DNA of 64,000 bases from Thermoplasmatales archaeon I-plasma (GCA_001856825.1 ATMD01000002.1:310004-374003); one strand, 5' to 3'. Counted from the stretch's first letter, positions 23,606 through 32,957 are shown. Made by a program: numbers and translations. Notes: a model not told the origin generated them from the letters alone.

Positions 23606-24229
23606 GTGATAGTCTCCATCTCCCTTGCAATAGGGGTAATTCTTGCATCTGTTGTAATAATCCTGATAATAAGCTTCGCCCTTGAGAGGAGGGTACTGAA
23701 ACTTAAGCTTCTGATGGAACAGGAGAGGCTGAGTGCTCAAAAAACGGCGGAAGAAACGGCTAAAACACTCTTCAACCAGTGGGCAGAAGCTAGCATAAAG
23801 ACAATCAGAAATCAGATCACTGAAACGCTTAAAAAAGATTACGAAGTGCAGCTAGAATCCTGGAAGAAACAGGAAGAAAAGAAGATCAGGGAGGATGCAA
23901 TTCAGAAGTCCATCAACACTCTGCTCGGAAAAATAGGAGAAGAGTTTTCACCAGTTCTTCTGGCAAATAAGTATGGCATAAATCTAAAGGACTTCAGGCA
24001 TCTTGGAACACCCGTAGACTTTGTAGCCTTCAAGGGATTGAGTGATGGCTCCTCCGAAGTGGAAGTCCTTTTCCTTGAAATAAAGAGTGGAAAGTCATCT
24101 GGCCTTGTAGGAAGGGAAAGAATGGTGAGGGACGCAGTGAAGAGTAAGAGGGTAAGCTATGAGGTCGTGAATCTGGGTGAAATGATCGGGGGACTCAAGA
24201 GCGAATTGAATGGCGACAACCCGGCCTAA
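23606..24229 (+). CDS. Membrane-anchored Holliday-junction-resolvase-related protein
   Basis: The 207-residue protein starts with one transmembrane segment (about 3-25), then a coiled-coil region (30-100) and a C-terminal nuclease-like domain (about 115-205) with DFVAFKGLSDG and VLFLEIKSGKS. The Asp plus Glu-x-Lys set is the PD-(D/E)XK pattern of the PF10107-type resolvase-related family. The likely start is GTG 23606, inside a GGTGAT sequence and about 25 bp after TATTTAAAAT, so a leaderless transcript is possible. The target DNA is unknown. Tethering to the membrane is shared with other members of the family. Confidence 0.75.
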   Translation: MIVSISLAIGVILASVVIILIISFALERRVLKLKLLMEQERLSAQKTAEETAKTLFNQWAEASIKTIRNQITETLKKDYEVQLESWKKQEEKKIREDAIQKSINTLLGKIGEEFSPVLLANKYGINLKDFRHLGTPVDFVAFKGLSDGSSEVEVLFLEIKSGKSSGLVGRERMVRDAVKSKRVSYEVVNLGEMIGGLKSELNGDNPA

Positions 24230-24243
24230 GTGCAGTTTGATGG

Positions 24244-25638
24244 TCAGTCTAGCTGTCTATAACTTGCAGTCTGGTTATTATAGTAAGTGAGACCCCATGT
24301 TGGAGGTGCATCTATTGAATAGGGGAGCATATAACTGCTGTTCAGCGGAACAAGGCTGGAAAAGCTTGACCCATATGAAATGTTGTACATCGATCCGTTG
24401 AATCTATAGTCATTTAGCTGAGAACCGTTCATGGCCGACGTTTCTATCTGGGTGTAAGCTGCGTAGAACTCAGTGCCTATGTAAGGTACGCTGACATTCC
24501 AGTACCTGAACTGGTTGTTCACGCTGTAGTCTACTATCTGGAAGGATATCCTACCCTCTGAAGGTATGTCCTGGATTGTGAGGCCGAGGATAGTTCCGTT
24601 CGGTGTCGAAAAACCTGGCATGAAGTCAGGGCTCAGATGGTTCTTGAAATAGATGGCAATTGCCTTGTTGTTTCCCACATACCAAGGTGCTATCCTTCCA
24701 TTGGGGTCCAGATCAACCCCGAGTTGGAAGAAACCGTTTGCAGTCTGGTTTTCCGCCCCATTGAGGTTCATGGCATTTATCTGGAAGCTCAAAGTTGAAT
24801 ATCGTGGAACAGACCAGTTGTAGAGAACGAAATTTGCATGCAATATTGTAAATGGTTTAAGTAGGTTCACCAAGGCCCCAGATCCCTGGCCGTATCCTTC
24901 CATATTGTTGTAACCAGGCAGGTAAACAGCCATCCTGTAGCTCGTGAATATGATGTTAGTGAAGAACACAGTTCCGCTTGAAGACAGTATTTCGATGCCT
25001 GCATAAGAATACCCCAGAGGAACGGTTATATTTGCAAAAACGGACGCAGTGTTGTCAACAAACACCTCCATTCTCCAGGAAGATTCACTTCCATTGCTAT
25101 ATTTGAACAGGTTGCCGCTCACGAGCATCCACCCGTCTGAGTTTGATCCCATTGTTATGTTCCCACTTACAGGCAAGCTCATTCCAGGGGAGTAAACGGA
25201 AACGGAATTCCAGGTTGCAGAAACAGATGCAATCTCCCCTCCCGCCAGGTTAGTTATCAAGAATGTCCCGTTACCATCTGCAGCGTTGACAGCGAATTGA
25301 AAAGACAGTGACTTGTCCCCCTGAACTATGCCTTTTTGGGTATACAGGGCGGTGCCAGCTGTCAATGCTATCGAAGGCTCTCCGTAGTAACTGGTGGAAT
25401 TCACAATTGCAGGAGTAGAAGTCCCGTTCTTCATGGACCATCCATAGTCAGAAAAGTTACCTCCGTTCGCAAATTCTGACAGAAATTCGAAGGCGCCTGC
25501 TGGTCTTGAAAGCGGGATAGGATTCTGTGGAACAGCATTCGTAACAGTGGAGTCTCTCACGACCAAATTTACAACAGTTGCTGAAGAAAGTATTACCACT
25601 GTCAATACAACCAAAACAACTACTTTCTTAGGCAACAT
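24244..25638 (-). CDS. Secreted or surface-anchored protein
   Basis: This 464-residue protein begins with a hydrophobic signal or anchor (about 5-27, KVVVLVVLTVVILSSATVV). The rest is a beta-rich extracytoplasmic part with many N-x-S/T sequons (for example NFSDYGW, NGTSTPAIVNST, NVSV), as usual for glycosylated surface proteins of acidophilic archaea. No enzyme motif or cleavage box was recognised, and no second membrane helix is evident, so it may remain N-terminally anchored. Function unknown. It stands alone on the minus strand, convergent with the nuclease-like gene. Confidence 0.75.
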   Translation of the reverse strand: MLPKKVVVLVVLTVVILSSATVVNLVVRDSTVTNAVPQNPIPLSRPAGAFEFLSEFANGGNFSDYGWSMKNGTSTPAIVNSTSYYGEPSIALTAGTALYTQKGIVQGDKSLSFQFAVNAADGNGTFLITNLAGGEIASVSATWNSVSVYSPGMSLPVSGNITMGSNSDGWMLVSGNLFKYSNGSESSWRMEVFVDNTASVFANITVPLGYSYAGIEILSSSGTVFFTNIIFTSYRMAVYLPGYNNMEGYGQGSGALVNLLKPFTILHANFVLYNWSVPRYSTLSFQINAMNLNGAENQTANGFFQLGVDLDPNGRIAPWYVGNNKAIAIYFKNHLSPDFMPGFSTPNGTILGLTIQDIPSEGRISFQIVDYSVNNQFRYWNVSVPYIGTEFYAAYTQIETSAMNGSQLNDYRFNGSMYNISYGSSFSSLVPLNSSYMLPYSIDAPPTWGLTYYNNQTASYRQLD

Positions 25639-25731
25639 ATAGGTGATTAAAGATATCTTAGAATAAATCTTTCGCTAAAATAAATTAAGTACTAAGTAAA
25701 GGAGAAAATAGAATTTATAGGTCCATTTCAA

Positions 25732-25914
25732 TCATTCTATAACTATTTCAATTTCCTTCTTCTCGTCTTTTAAAACTTTTATGTCTCCGCGATATCCGCA
25801 GTTATTGCATACAAATGGAACTTTTAAATAACATTTATAAGTAATTGCCGCTGGCTCCAAGACTGTGAAATTCTTCGATCCGCACTTTGGACAGGAGACC
25901 AGCAGCGTTTGCAT
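25732..25914 (-). CDS. Small zinc-ribbon protein
   Basis: This 60-residue protein carries two Cys pairs: CPKCGSKNF near the start and CNNCGYRGD at about 36-44. This is a zinc ribbon of the kind found in small archaeal regulators and RNA polymerase partners. The end is a charged, Lys/Glu-rich strand. It is followed upstream (25933-26529) by a DUF981-type membrane gene in the same direction, and the two may be cotranscribed. Function unknown. Confidence 0.75.
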   Translation of the reverse strand: MQTLLVSCPKCGSKNFTVLEPAAITYKCYLKVPFVCNNCGYRGDIKVLKDEKKEIEIVIE

Positions 25915-25932
25915 AATAAATACAATAAAAAT

Positions 25933-26529
25933 TTAGGCTCTTACTTTCGCAAAGTCTACCAGATGTCCGCCGATTGCAGTGCTACCTATGATCAGTGCGA
26001 GTATTGCAACACCCAGGAATGCAATTGCAACCAGGACTGCCAATACCTGGACTGCCCTCTTGTTTGGGAGCACGACCAATGGTGCCGTGAGAATTCCCCC
26101 AATGCCAGCGCCTAGGTAGAGTAACAGTATGTACAGCGGAGAAGACATCCCGAGGATGTACCCCTGTATCGCATATATGACTCCAAGGATTCCACCGAAG
26201 AAAGTGAATATTCCAGCAAACGCAAGAGACACTTTCTTGTTCAACAGGACTCCTATGAGTATTGATGCAACTCCAAGAATCACCATTGGGTCACCAAATA
26301 GCTCCCCGTCTGCAACAGTGAAAGGGGAAGGTACGATGACGCTGTAGAGAACTCCATATGACAACGCATAGATGCCAGTTGCTATCAGTAGGTAGGCGAA
26401 GCCCGCATTTATTTCCGGTTTGTTCCTGTTTAAGAGGAACCTATAGATTGCGTACGATCCAAATGAAGCAAACATTATTCCTACAACGAATAGATTTGCC
26501 GCAAGTGGGTCAGTAAATAACCATGCCAT
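25933..26529 (-). CDS. DUF981-type multispanning membrane protein
   Basis: The 198-residue protein has six or seven hydrophobic segments (roughly 10-30, 42-65, 80-98, 103-125, 130-155, 163-188), with short loops and a cytoplasmic RNKPEINAG turn. The overall pattern is that of the DUF981 membrane family known in Thermoplasmata and Sulfolobales; this is recalled, not searched. It probably sits in the cytoplasmic membrane, and no transport motif is visible. The zinc-ribbon gene follows 19 bp downstream. It is divergent from the RHH regulator gene. Confidence 0.75.
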   Translation of the reverse strand: MAWLFTDPLAANLFVVGIMFASFGSYAIYRFLLNRNKPEINAGFAYLLIATGIYALSYGVLYSVIVPSPFTVADGELFGDPMVILGVASILIGVLLNKKVSLAFAGIFTFFGGILGVIYAIQGYILGMSSPLYILLLYLGAGIGGILTAPLVVLPNKRAVQVLAVLVAIAFLGVAILALIIGSTAIGGHLVDFAKVRA

Positions 26530-26640
26530 TTTTAGGTCACCACTCCAAAATTACAAGACGCTATTTCACTTATCACGTGCCATATTTCACACTCTTGTGC
26601 AAGTGAACACATTTATACTCACTAGTATTAACAAGACAGG

Positions 26641-27234
26641 ATGGCAAGGTTAAACGTATCCCTCACCAATGAAATGGCGAAGAAGATCCAGGATTTTGCC
26701 GACGAAGACGGGAAGACAATTAGTTCCATAATAACTGAATCTGTTGACCTGTACCTTCACCTGAAGAGTATGGGGCTCTCAAGGAGCCAGCTCATGAAAC
26801 TGATGAAGTTCCTTGAAGTCACTAAATCTGTTGACGCTGTACCTGTCCCGAGCCTGCTTCTTGATACTACCCTTAACTTGGCTATCTCAAATTCTTCAGA
26901 AAAGGTCATAGATATATGGTGTGAGAGCGGTAGAATTGCGGGTGAGCTGATAAAAAGCATTGTACCAGACGTTAGGCAGTTGTCTCAAGAATTCAAGGAG
27001 TACGCCCTTTTCACCCCGCTCACGAAAATGGAACTTAAAACAGATGACAAGGAGGTTGAACTTATACTGATGGGAACGGGATACAGCATGGCTTCAGCAC
27101 GCGTTACTGCCGGGGCAATAAAGTGTTTTCTTGAGGTTTATGGGATTAAGAACATAAGCGAGTCCATTTCAGAAGGTTTTGTGAAGGTAAAAGGATCAAT
27201 AGTTGATGAAAGCGATATCGTTGGAGAGGAATGA
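26641..27234 (+). CDS. Ribbon-helix-helix regulator with uncharacterised C-terminal domain
   Basis: The 197-residue protein starts with a ribbon-helix-helix fold: strand MARLNVSLTN, then helices EMAKKIQDFADEDGKTISSIITESVD. The larger C-terminal part (about 60-197) is an alpha/beta domain (LVLLDTTLNLAIS-like segment, TGYSMASARVTAGAIKC) not recognised here. RHH proteins bind DNA as dimers. The ATG is about 26 bp after ATTTATACT, so the transcript may be leaderless. The divergent DUF981 gene may be a target. Confidence 0.75.
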   Translation: MARLNVSLTNEMAKKIQDFADEDGKTISSIITESVDLYLHLKSMGLSRSQLMKLMKFLEVTKSVDAVPVPSLLLDTTLNLAISNSSEKVIDIWCESGRIAGELIKSIVPDVRQLSQEFKEYALFTPLTKMELKTDDKEVELILMGTGYSMASARVTAGAIKCFLEVYGIKNISESISEGFVKVKGSIVDESDIVGEE

Positions 27235-27305
27235 TATTACATTCCTTAAGATGGATTGCCTTAGGACGATTGCCATTTTGGTTGCAAATTTATTAAGGGT
27301 GTAAC

Positions 27306-28313
27306 GTGACAGAGGTAAAGAAGCAGCCGATGGACAACCTGGCCTTCGACCAGGAGGGCTTCAGGATGAGCACTCCTCAGGCCATTGCGAAGTACAAGGC
27401 TGAAAGGTTGAAATGTGGCAATATTGCAGACCTAGGTGCAGGCATAGGCATCCAGGCCCTTCACTTTGCAGCTTATTCAGAAAGGGTATTCGCCGTGGAA
27501 AACGACCCAAGCAGGCTGGTATACCTAAGGAAGAATGCAGAAACCATGGGAGTGCACAACCTGGAAGTCATAGAGGGTAATGCCCTGGACCCCAAGATAA
27601 TTAATATGCTGTCTGGAATGGATGCATTCCATTCAGACCCTTCGAGAAAGAGGACAAAAGAAACATGGTCATTTGAGGACCTTTCACCAAACCCCATTGA
27701 CGTTTTGAAAAAGTACAAAGGTGACAACTTCTCCTTTGACATTCCGCCCCTGTTTCCAAGGGGTCTGCTACAGAAGGATTGGGAAACGGAATACATATCC
27801 GTTTCAGGCGAGCTGAAGAGGATGAGTGTCTATGTGGGTGGGGCCAAAAGGTATGGCAGGAATGCCCTCTCCCTTCCAGATGGAGGAAGAATAGTCGAAG
27901 ATCAGAACCTGGAAAGGGACGTAAGGAAAAGAAGCACGCCGCTAAGCTGGATATATGATTTAGACGAATCCCTCTTTTATTCGGACCTTTTGCCAGAATT
28001 CCTTGAGATGAATCCAGATGTGAGTCTTCTACACGAGGACAGGCAGAAGACGCTGGTCACATCCGATAAATTTGTAGAAGGTCCTTTCCTTACCAAATCG
28101 TATTCCGTTCTGGAATCTGCTGTAGACATGCAAGATGCTAAGAACAAGCTATCGAGGATGAAGGTGGGTAAGGTAATCTTAAGGTTCCCAATGGACCCGA
28201 CAAAATATTACGAGGAAAGGAGAAGACTCGAGAAGGAACTGGAAGGGGAAAGGACGGCATACTTGTTCAGGTTTGGAGGCATGCTTTTCATAGCGGAACG
28301 GGTGGAGAAGTAA
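27306..28313 (+). CDS. Class I methyltransferase with THUMP-like domain
   Basis: This 335-residue protein has a Rossmann-fold methyltransferase region (about 20-150) with SAM motif IADLGAGIGIQALHFA and acidic loop VFAVENDPSRLVY, then DAFHSDPSRKR. The C-terminal part (about 225-335) fits the THUMP-like domain seen in RNA-modifying methyltransferases. It probably modifies RNA; the target is unknown. It starts at GTG 27306, and the FSFDIPPLFPRG segment may be the catalytic motif IV. It precedes a hemerythrin gene. Confidence 0.82.
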   Translation: MTEVKKQPMDNLAFDQEGFRMSTPQAIAKYKAERLKCGNIADLGAGIGIQALHFAAYSERVFAVENDPSRLVYLRKNAETMGVHNLEVIEGNALDPKIINMLSGMDAFHSDPSRKRTKETWSFEDLSPNPIDVLKKYKGDNFSFDIPPLFPRGLLQKDWETEYISVSGELKRMSVYVGGAKRYGRNALSLPDGGRIVEDQNLERDVRKRSTPLSWIYDLDESLFYSDLLPEFLEMNPDVSLLHEDRQKTLVTSDKFVEGPFLTKSYSVLESAVDMQDAKNKLSRMKVGKVILRFPMDPTKYYEERRRLEKELEGERTAYLFRFGGMLFIAERVEK

Positions 28314-28356
28314 CTGGGTCTTGAAAAGATTAAATGATAAGTCAGGTTAACCATAT

Positions 28357-28770
28357 ATGAAACCAAGGGATTTACCTATAAAGGAACTGATAGAGAAGCT
28401 GAAGGAGGAACACGCATCCCTCCCGGCGATCATAGACGATGCAGTCATCACGTATAAGACAGGCAACCTTAGCGGTGCCTTCCCAGTAATAGCTGAAGTG
28501 AGGGAAACTCTCTCCCAGCACATAATAGACGAAGAGAGTGTTTTGCTAAAGCTACTCATAGAAAAGATTGGGAAGGAAGCTTCAGAACCGTACATCAAGA
28601 TTCTCCAGGAGCATACAAAAATCATGAAGCTTGTGGAACAGTCGGTCGAATCCACATACACCGGATGGACTGAAACTGAACCCAATCTCAATCTTCTCAA
28701 GGAGACCCTTGCCCAGCACCACAAGCAGGAGGAAGATGAACTATTTCCGAAGGTCCTCTCCCTGCTCTGA
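28357..28770 (+). CDS. Hemerythrin domain protein
   Basis: The 137-residue protein is a four-helix hemerythrin: KEEHASL (His), LSQHIIDEESVL (His plus Glu), LQEHTKIMK (His) and LAQHHKQEEDELFPK (His-His plus Glu). These are the usual di-iron ligands. It may bind oxygen, nitric oxide or act in iron-sulfur repair. ATG 28357 lies close to the methyltransferase gene and upstream of the str-type ribosomal operon. It differs from the divergent member at 22330, which lacks the last His. Confidence 0.85.
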   Translation: MKPRDLPIKELIEKLKEEHASLPAIIDDAVITYKTGNLSGAFPVIAEVRETLSQHIIDEESVLLKLLIEKIGKEASEPYIKILQEHTKIMKLVEQSVESTYTGWTETEPNLNLLKETLAQHHKQEEDELFPKVLSLL

Positions 28771-28872
28771 TATCAAGGCTTCCAGGAAAATAATAGGAAT
28801 AAAAGTCTGGACTCAGAAATCACATCGATCTCAGACCATTAGCTCAAGCGAAGGTACAACCTGATAGGCACA

Positions 28873-28919
28873 TTTTTATATGCCTTTACCATTTTGAAAG
28901 GCGCCTTGAGGTGAATAAA
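28873..28919 (+). promoter_or_regulatory. Promoter and ribosome-binding site of the rps12 operon
   Basis: TTTTATATG (28873-28881) is a TATA box. GAGGTGA (28908-28914) lies 5 nt before TTG 28920. The track's GTG at 28911 lies inside the Shine-Dalgarno sequence, so it is unlikely to be the start. Confidence 0.6.
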
Positions 28920-29348
28920 TTGCCTAACGGACTAATGGGTGGAAAACAAGTTAGAGTTAATAGAGACAAGTTGCGATGGTCTGATAGAGACTACAAGAGA
29001 AGAGTGCTGAGGTTGAAGATTAAAAGTGACCCCCTGGAGGGTGCACCTCAGGCTAGAGGAATAGTTATAGAAAAGGTTGGGATAGAAGCCAAGCAGCCCA
29101 ATTCTGCAATAAGGAAGTGCGTCAAGATACAGCTTATAAAGAACGGAAGACAGCTTACAGCATTCGCACCAGGAGATGGGGCCATAAATTTCATAGATGA
29201 ACATGACGAGGTAGTCGTGGAAGGAATAGGGGGAAGAATGGGAAGATCAAAAGGAGATATACCGGGTGTCAGGTATAAGGTCATCAAGGTCAACAACGTT
29301 TCCCTCAAGGAGCTTGTGAAGGGAAGAAAGGAGAAGCCAGTGAGGTAA
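28920..29348 (+). CDS. rps12: Small-subunit ribosomal protein uS12
   Basis: The 142-residue protein is archaeal S12: [12 protein letters not shown] near the start, then the conserved decoding-centre loop around [18 protein letters not shown] and the C-terminal [17 protein letters not shown]. It lies in the 30S subunit at the decoding site. The track begins at GTG 28911, but that codon is within the Shine-Dalgarno sequence; TTG 28920 (PNGLMGGK) is preferred. It is followed by rps7 (6 bp) and EF-2, the archaeal str operon. Confidence 0.97.
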   Translation: MPNGLMGGKQVRVNRDKLRWSDRDYKRRVLRLKIKSDPLEGAPQARGIVIEKVGIEAKQPNSAIRKCVKIQLIKNGRQLTAFAPGDGAINFIDEHDEVVVEGIGGRMGRSKGDIPGVRYKVIKVNNVSLKELVKGRKEKPVR

Positions 29349-29353
29349 ACAAC

Positions 29354-29920
29354 ATGGCAAATATTCTCGTATTTGAAAAGTGGGACACTGCAGGCATTTC
29401 AGTCGTTGATCCCGGGCTCACCAAGTACATATCCCTGAAGCCAACAGCAACACTTCACAGTGACGGGAGACACGCAAACAAGTTCATGGGAAAAGCAGGG
29501 ATGAATGTAGTTGAGCGGCTCATAAACAATCTCATGAGAACTATCAGGTGGACAGGGAAGAAGCAGAGTGCATACAGGACAGTGAAGGTTGCTTTCGAGA
29601 TAATCGAAAAGAAGACAAAGGAAAATCCGGTTCAGGTATACGTAAACGCCATACAGAACGCAGGGCCAAGGGAAGAAATTACTAGACTGAAGTACGGTGG
29701 TATTGCAGTGCCAAAGTCAGTAGATACAAGCTCCTCTAGGAGACTTGACCTGGCCATCAGGAACATTTCTTTTGGTGCAAGGCAGACAGCAAAGAAGACG
29801 AAGAAGAACATGAGCGATGCGCTTGCGGATGAGATAATCCTTGCGGCAAAGAATGATCCAAACTGCTACTCAATTAAGGAGAAGGACGATAAGGAAAGGC
29901 AGGCAGCCTCTGCAAGGTGA
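29354..29920 (+). CDS. rps7: Small-subunit ribosomal protein uS7
   Basis: The 188-residue protein has the S7 core: NVVERLINNLMRT, PVQVYVNAIQNAGPREEITRLKYGG and RRLDLAIRNISFGARQTAKK. It binds the 3' major domain of 16S rRNA and lines the tRNA exit channel. It sits between rps12 and EF-2. Its end carries GGTGAT, the Shine-Dalgarno sequence of EF-2. Length fits the archaeal protein. Confidence 0.97.
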   Translation: MANILVFEKWDTAGISVVDPGLTKYISLKPTATLHSDGRHANKFMGKAGMNVVERLINNLMRTIRWTGKKQSAYRTVKVAFEIIEKKTKENPVQVYVNAIQNAGPREEITRLKYGGIAVPKSVDTSSSRRLDLAIRNISFGARQTAKKTKKNMSDALADEIILAAKNDPNCYSIKEKDDKERQAASAR

Positions 29921-29926
29921 TTCTAA

Positions 29927-32131
29927 ATGGGAAGAAAAGAGGACAACATCCAGAAAGCTTCTGAAATAATGAAGGATATAACTAGGATAAGAAACATAGG
30001 TATAGCTGCTCACATAGACCACGGAAAGACTACACTTTCTGACAACCTGATAGCTGGAGCAGGGATGATGAGCGAGGAACTTGCCGGAAAGCAGCTGGTA
30101 CTGGATTACGATGAGCAGGAACAGGCAAGAGGAATCACGATCAACGCAGCTTCCGCCTCCATGGTGCACGAGGTTGAAGGAACAACGTATCTAGTAAACC
30201 TCATAGACACTCCGGGACACGTGGATTTCGGTGGCGATGTCACGAGGGCGATGAGGGCTGTGGATGGTGCTGTAATTGTCGTTGATTCAGTGGAAGGACC
30301 CATGCCCCAGACAGAGACAGTCATAAGGCAGGCACTCAGGGAAAGAGTGAAACCTATCCTTTTCATAAACAAGGTTGACAGGTTGATCAATGAACTGAAA
30401 CTTGGCCCGGAAGACATGATGAAGAAATTTGTAAAGATAATAACGGAAGTCAACAGGCTACTGAAGAGGTATGCCCCTGATGAGTTCAAGGATGCATGGC
30501 AGGTCAATGTTGAGAACGGTTCTGTAATATTTGGTTCAGCATTCAACAACTGGGCGGTCTCTACCAAGTACACACCAAAATCATCTGTTGGTTTCAAGGA
30601 AGTTTACCAATACCTTGCGTCAGGTGACCAGAAGACGCTCGCAAAGAAGTCACCCCTGCATAAGGTTCTACTGGATGCAGTGGTTCATCACCTCCCTTCC
30701 CCGAAGGTTGCACAGGTCTACAGGATCCCACAGATATGGAAGGGGGACATAAACTCCGAAGTTGGAAAGGCGATGACTACCTGCGATTCAAATGGTCCGG
30801 TAATGATGATGGTTACAAAGATCATTGTGGACGAACACGCAGGCGAAGTGGCTGTAGGGAGATTGTTCAGCGGAAAGCTCGTGAAGGGTGTGGAGCTATA
30901 CATTTCAGGAGCAGGTGACAAGAAATACAAGGTCCAGCAGCTTGCAATGATGGTTGGACCGGACAGGATTCCAATAGACGAGATGGATGCAGGCAACATA
31001 CCGGCCGTGGTTGGGTTGAAGGATGCAATAGCCGGTTCAACAGTTTCCAATTTGGCAGAAGTGGACGTCTTTGAACCCATGGTTCATTATTCTGAACCTG
31101 TGGTTACAGTTGCCATTGAGGCAAAGCACACTAAGGACCTACCAAGGCTCATAGAAGTTCTGAGGACTATCGCAAAGGCAGACCCAAGCATCGAGGTCGA
31201 AATAAACCAGGAAACGGGTGAACACCTGATGTCAGGTATGGGTGAACTCCATCTTGACGTCACGCTCTACAGGATCAAGAATGATCACAAGGTGGAGGTG
31301 GAAACGTCAGATCCTATAGTTGTTTACAGGGAAACAGTGAAGGGAAAGGGTGGCCCGTTTGAAGGCAAATCACCGAACAAGCACAACAGGTTCTACGTAG
31401 AGGTGGAGCCACTGGAGAAGCCAATAGTGGATGCAATTCTGAAAGGAGACATTGCACAGGCGGACAGGATAAAGGACAAGAAGGCAGTAATAGCACTTCT
31501 GCAGGAACTTGGACTTGACAGGGACGAAGCGAAGGGTATAGAGGCAGTTCACGGTCCAAACGTCCTTCTTGATATGACAAAGGGTATACAGTACCTGAGT
31601 GAAACGATGGAACTGGTAAAGGAGGCATTTGCGGAAGCGATGGACAGGGGACCTCTTGCCAATGAAAGGGTGTATGGCGTGAAGGTAATGCTCGTTGATG
31701 CAAAGCTCCACGAAGACAGTATCCACAGGGGACCGGCACAGGTCATACCTGCAGTCAGGAATGCAATCTATGGAGCAATGTGTCTTGCCAACAGGGTTCT
31801 ACTTGAACCAGTACAGAAGGTCTTCGTAGACACTCCTATGGAGGAATCAGGCTCAGTGACAAGGGAATTCCAGCAGAGGAGGGGAGTGATAACGGAAATG
31901 GAGCAGGAGGGGGAACAGTCGAAAATATCTGCCATGGTTCCAGTTCCTGAAATGTTTGGTTTTGCGTCTGCAATCAGGGGTGCAACCGGTGGAAGAGTTC
32001 TATGGTCCACAGAGAACCACGGACATCAGATTGTCCCAAAGGACCTCCAGTCTTCCGTGGTCGCAAAAATCAGGGAAAGGAAGGGGCTCAAGCCTGAGCC
32101 ATACGATGCGAAATACTACGCAGACCTCTGA
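29927..32131 (+). CDS. fusA: Translation elongation factor 2
   Basis: The 734-residue GTPase has G1 AHIDHGKTTL, G3 DTPGHVDFGG, G4 NKVD, and the C-terminal segment with the diphthamide-site pattern RGPAQVIPAVRNAIYG... in which the target His of archaeal EF-2 lies near HRGPAQ (SIHRGPAQ). It drives ribosomal translocation. Full archaeal length. Start ATG follows GGTGAT of the rps7 end by 5 nt. The terminator-like hairpin at 32147 ends the operon. Confidence 0.97.
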   Translation: MGRKEDNIQKASEIMKDITRIRNIGIAAHIDHGKTTLSDNLIAGAGMMSEELAGKQLVLDYDEQEQARGITINAASASMVHEVEGTTYLVNLIDTPGHVDFGGDVTRAMRAVDGAVIVVDSVEGPMPQTETVIRQALRERVKPILFINKVDRLINELKLGPEDMMKKFVKIITEVNRLLKRYAPDEFKDAWQVNVENGSVIFGSAFNNWAVSTKYTPKSSVGFKEVYQYLASGDQKTLAKKSPLHKVLLDAVVHHLPSPKVAQVYRIPQIWKGDINSEVGKAMTTCDSNGPVMMMVTKIIVDEHAGEVAVGRLFSGKLVKGVELYISGAGDKKYKVQQLAMMVGPDRIPIDEMDAGNIPAVVGLKDAIAGSTVSNLAEVDVFEPMVHYSEPVVTVAIEAKHTKDLPRLIEVLRTIAKADPSIEVEINQETGEHLMSGMGELHLDVTLYRIKNDHKVEVETSDPIVVYRETVKGKGGPFEGKSPNKHNRFYVEVEPLEKPIVDAILKGDIAQADRIKDKKAVIALLQELGLDRDEAKGIEAVHGPNVLLDMTKGIQYLSETMELVKEAFAEAMDRGPLANERVYGVKVMLVDAKLHEDSIHRGPAQVIPAVRNAIYGAMCLANRVLLEPVQKVFVDTPMEESGSVTREFQQRRGVITEMEQEGEQSKISAMVPVPEMFGFASAIRGATGGRVLWSTENHGHQIVPKDLQSSVVAKIRERKGLKPEPYDAKYYADL

Positions 32132-32146
32132 GATATTCAAATATAA

Positions 32147-32178
32147 GACTGGGAGTTTTTACTCCCGGTCGATAGTTT
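32147..32178 (+). terminator. Hairpin with U-rich tail after EF-2
   Basis: GACTGGGAG (32147-32155), TTTTTA loop, CTCCCGGTC (32162-32170) form a 9-bp stem with one G-U pair, followed by GATAGTTTTTATT. It lies 15 bp after the EF-2 stop codon, an intrinsic-terminator-like layout. Archaeal termination mostly uses U-runs alone, so the stem may instead protect the 3' end. Confidence 0.6.
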
Positions 32179-32241
32179 TTATTGCCATAATTCAACGAAA
32201 TTTGGACAGATTGTTTTATAATTGACGGATTATCAAGGCTG

Positions 32242-32823
32242 ATGTATTCCCCCTCAGTCTTCATAGCGATTGCTGTTCTAGTTGCATCGCTACACATGAT
32301 TGCACCCGATCACTGGCTACCCCTTACGGCGCTTTCAATAAAGAGGGGGTATGCGAAGAGGAGAGTTTTGCTAATTTCTGCTGTTCTGGGATTTCTTCAT
32401 GGCTCTACCTCCGTTATACTCTCGCTGGCTGCCCTGCTAATAGGTGTGGTAATTTTTGGATTAAATGAACTGAAGGAGATTTCAATTGTAATTTTGGTTG
32501 CAGTAGCAATTTACATGCTTATCCAAACAGTAAGGGAGAGAAGGGGCTCTGAGGGCGTAGAGAACACGTCCCTCCTCGTGAGCATACTCCCGGACCCAGT
32601 ACTACTGCCAATTATAATTGCATCATACCCGCTGGGAAATATAGAACTTGGTGCAATTGGAGCATCGTTCATTCTTTCCAGCGCCCTTGCACTTCCGGTT
32701 GTTACAGGAGGAGTCTTGATAGGAGCGGGGAGCGGATTATCCAGGCTGAAACCTGCGACAGTGGACTACGTTGTAATAATAGCATTGGTCCTGACTGCAT
32801 TTTACATTTACTTCTTTGGGTGA
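32242..32823 (+). CDS. NicO/NiCoT-like membrane transporter
   Basis: The 193-residue membrane protein has about six hydrophobic segments. The first helix carries HMIAPDHWLPL and the second GFLHGSTSV, which resemble the HxxxxDH and HG motifs of nickel/cobalt transporters and the NicO/LysE-type superfamily. It may export or import a transition metal. The substrate is unproven. It is inserted between the EF-2 and EF-1alpha transcription units, with its own start after the terminator-like hairpin. Confidence 0.7.
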   Translation: MYSPSVFIAIAVLVASLHMIAPDHWLPLTALSIKRGYAKRRVLLISAVLGFLHGSTSVILSLAALLIGVVIFGLNELKEISIVILVAVAIYMLIQTVRERRGSEGVENTSLLVSILPDPVLLPIIIASYPLGNIELGAIGASFILSSALALPVVTGGVLIGAGSGLSRLKPATVDYVVIIALVLTAFYIYFFG

Positions 32824-32957
32824 ATGGCATTGACACTGAGCAATTTTCACTCAGAATCTGGATGCTCTATGATCAATGGAAGACGAGACTCATAACAAAA
32901 GATTTATACGGAGATAAAATAGGCGTTAGCTAGGTACAAATATGGAGGTACAATAGT

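Noticed and set aside
28911-28913. GTG 28911 as the rps12 start
   Set aside because: The codon lies within the Shine-Dalgarno sequence GAGGTGA; TTG 28920 is at the usual distance.
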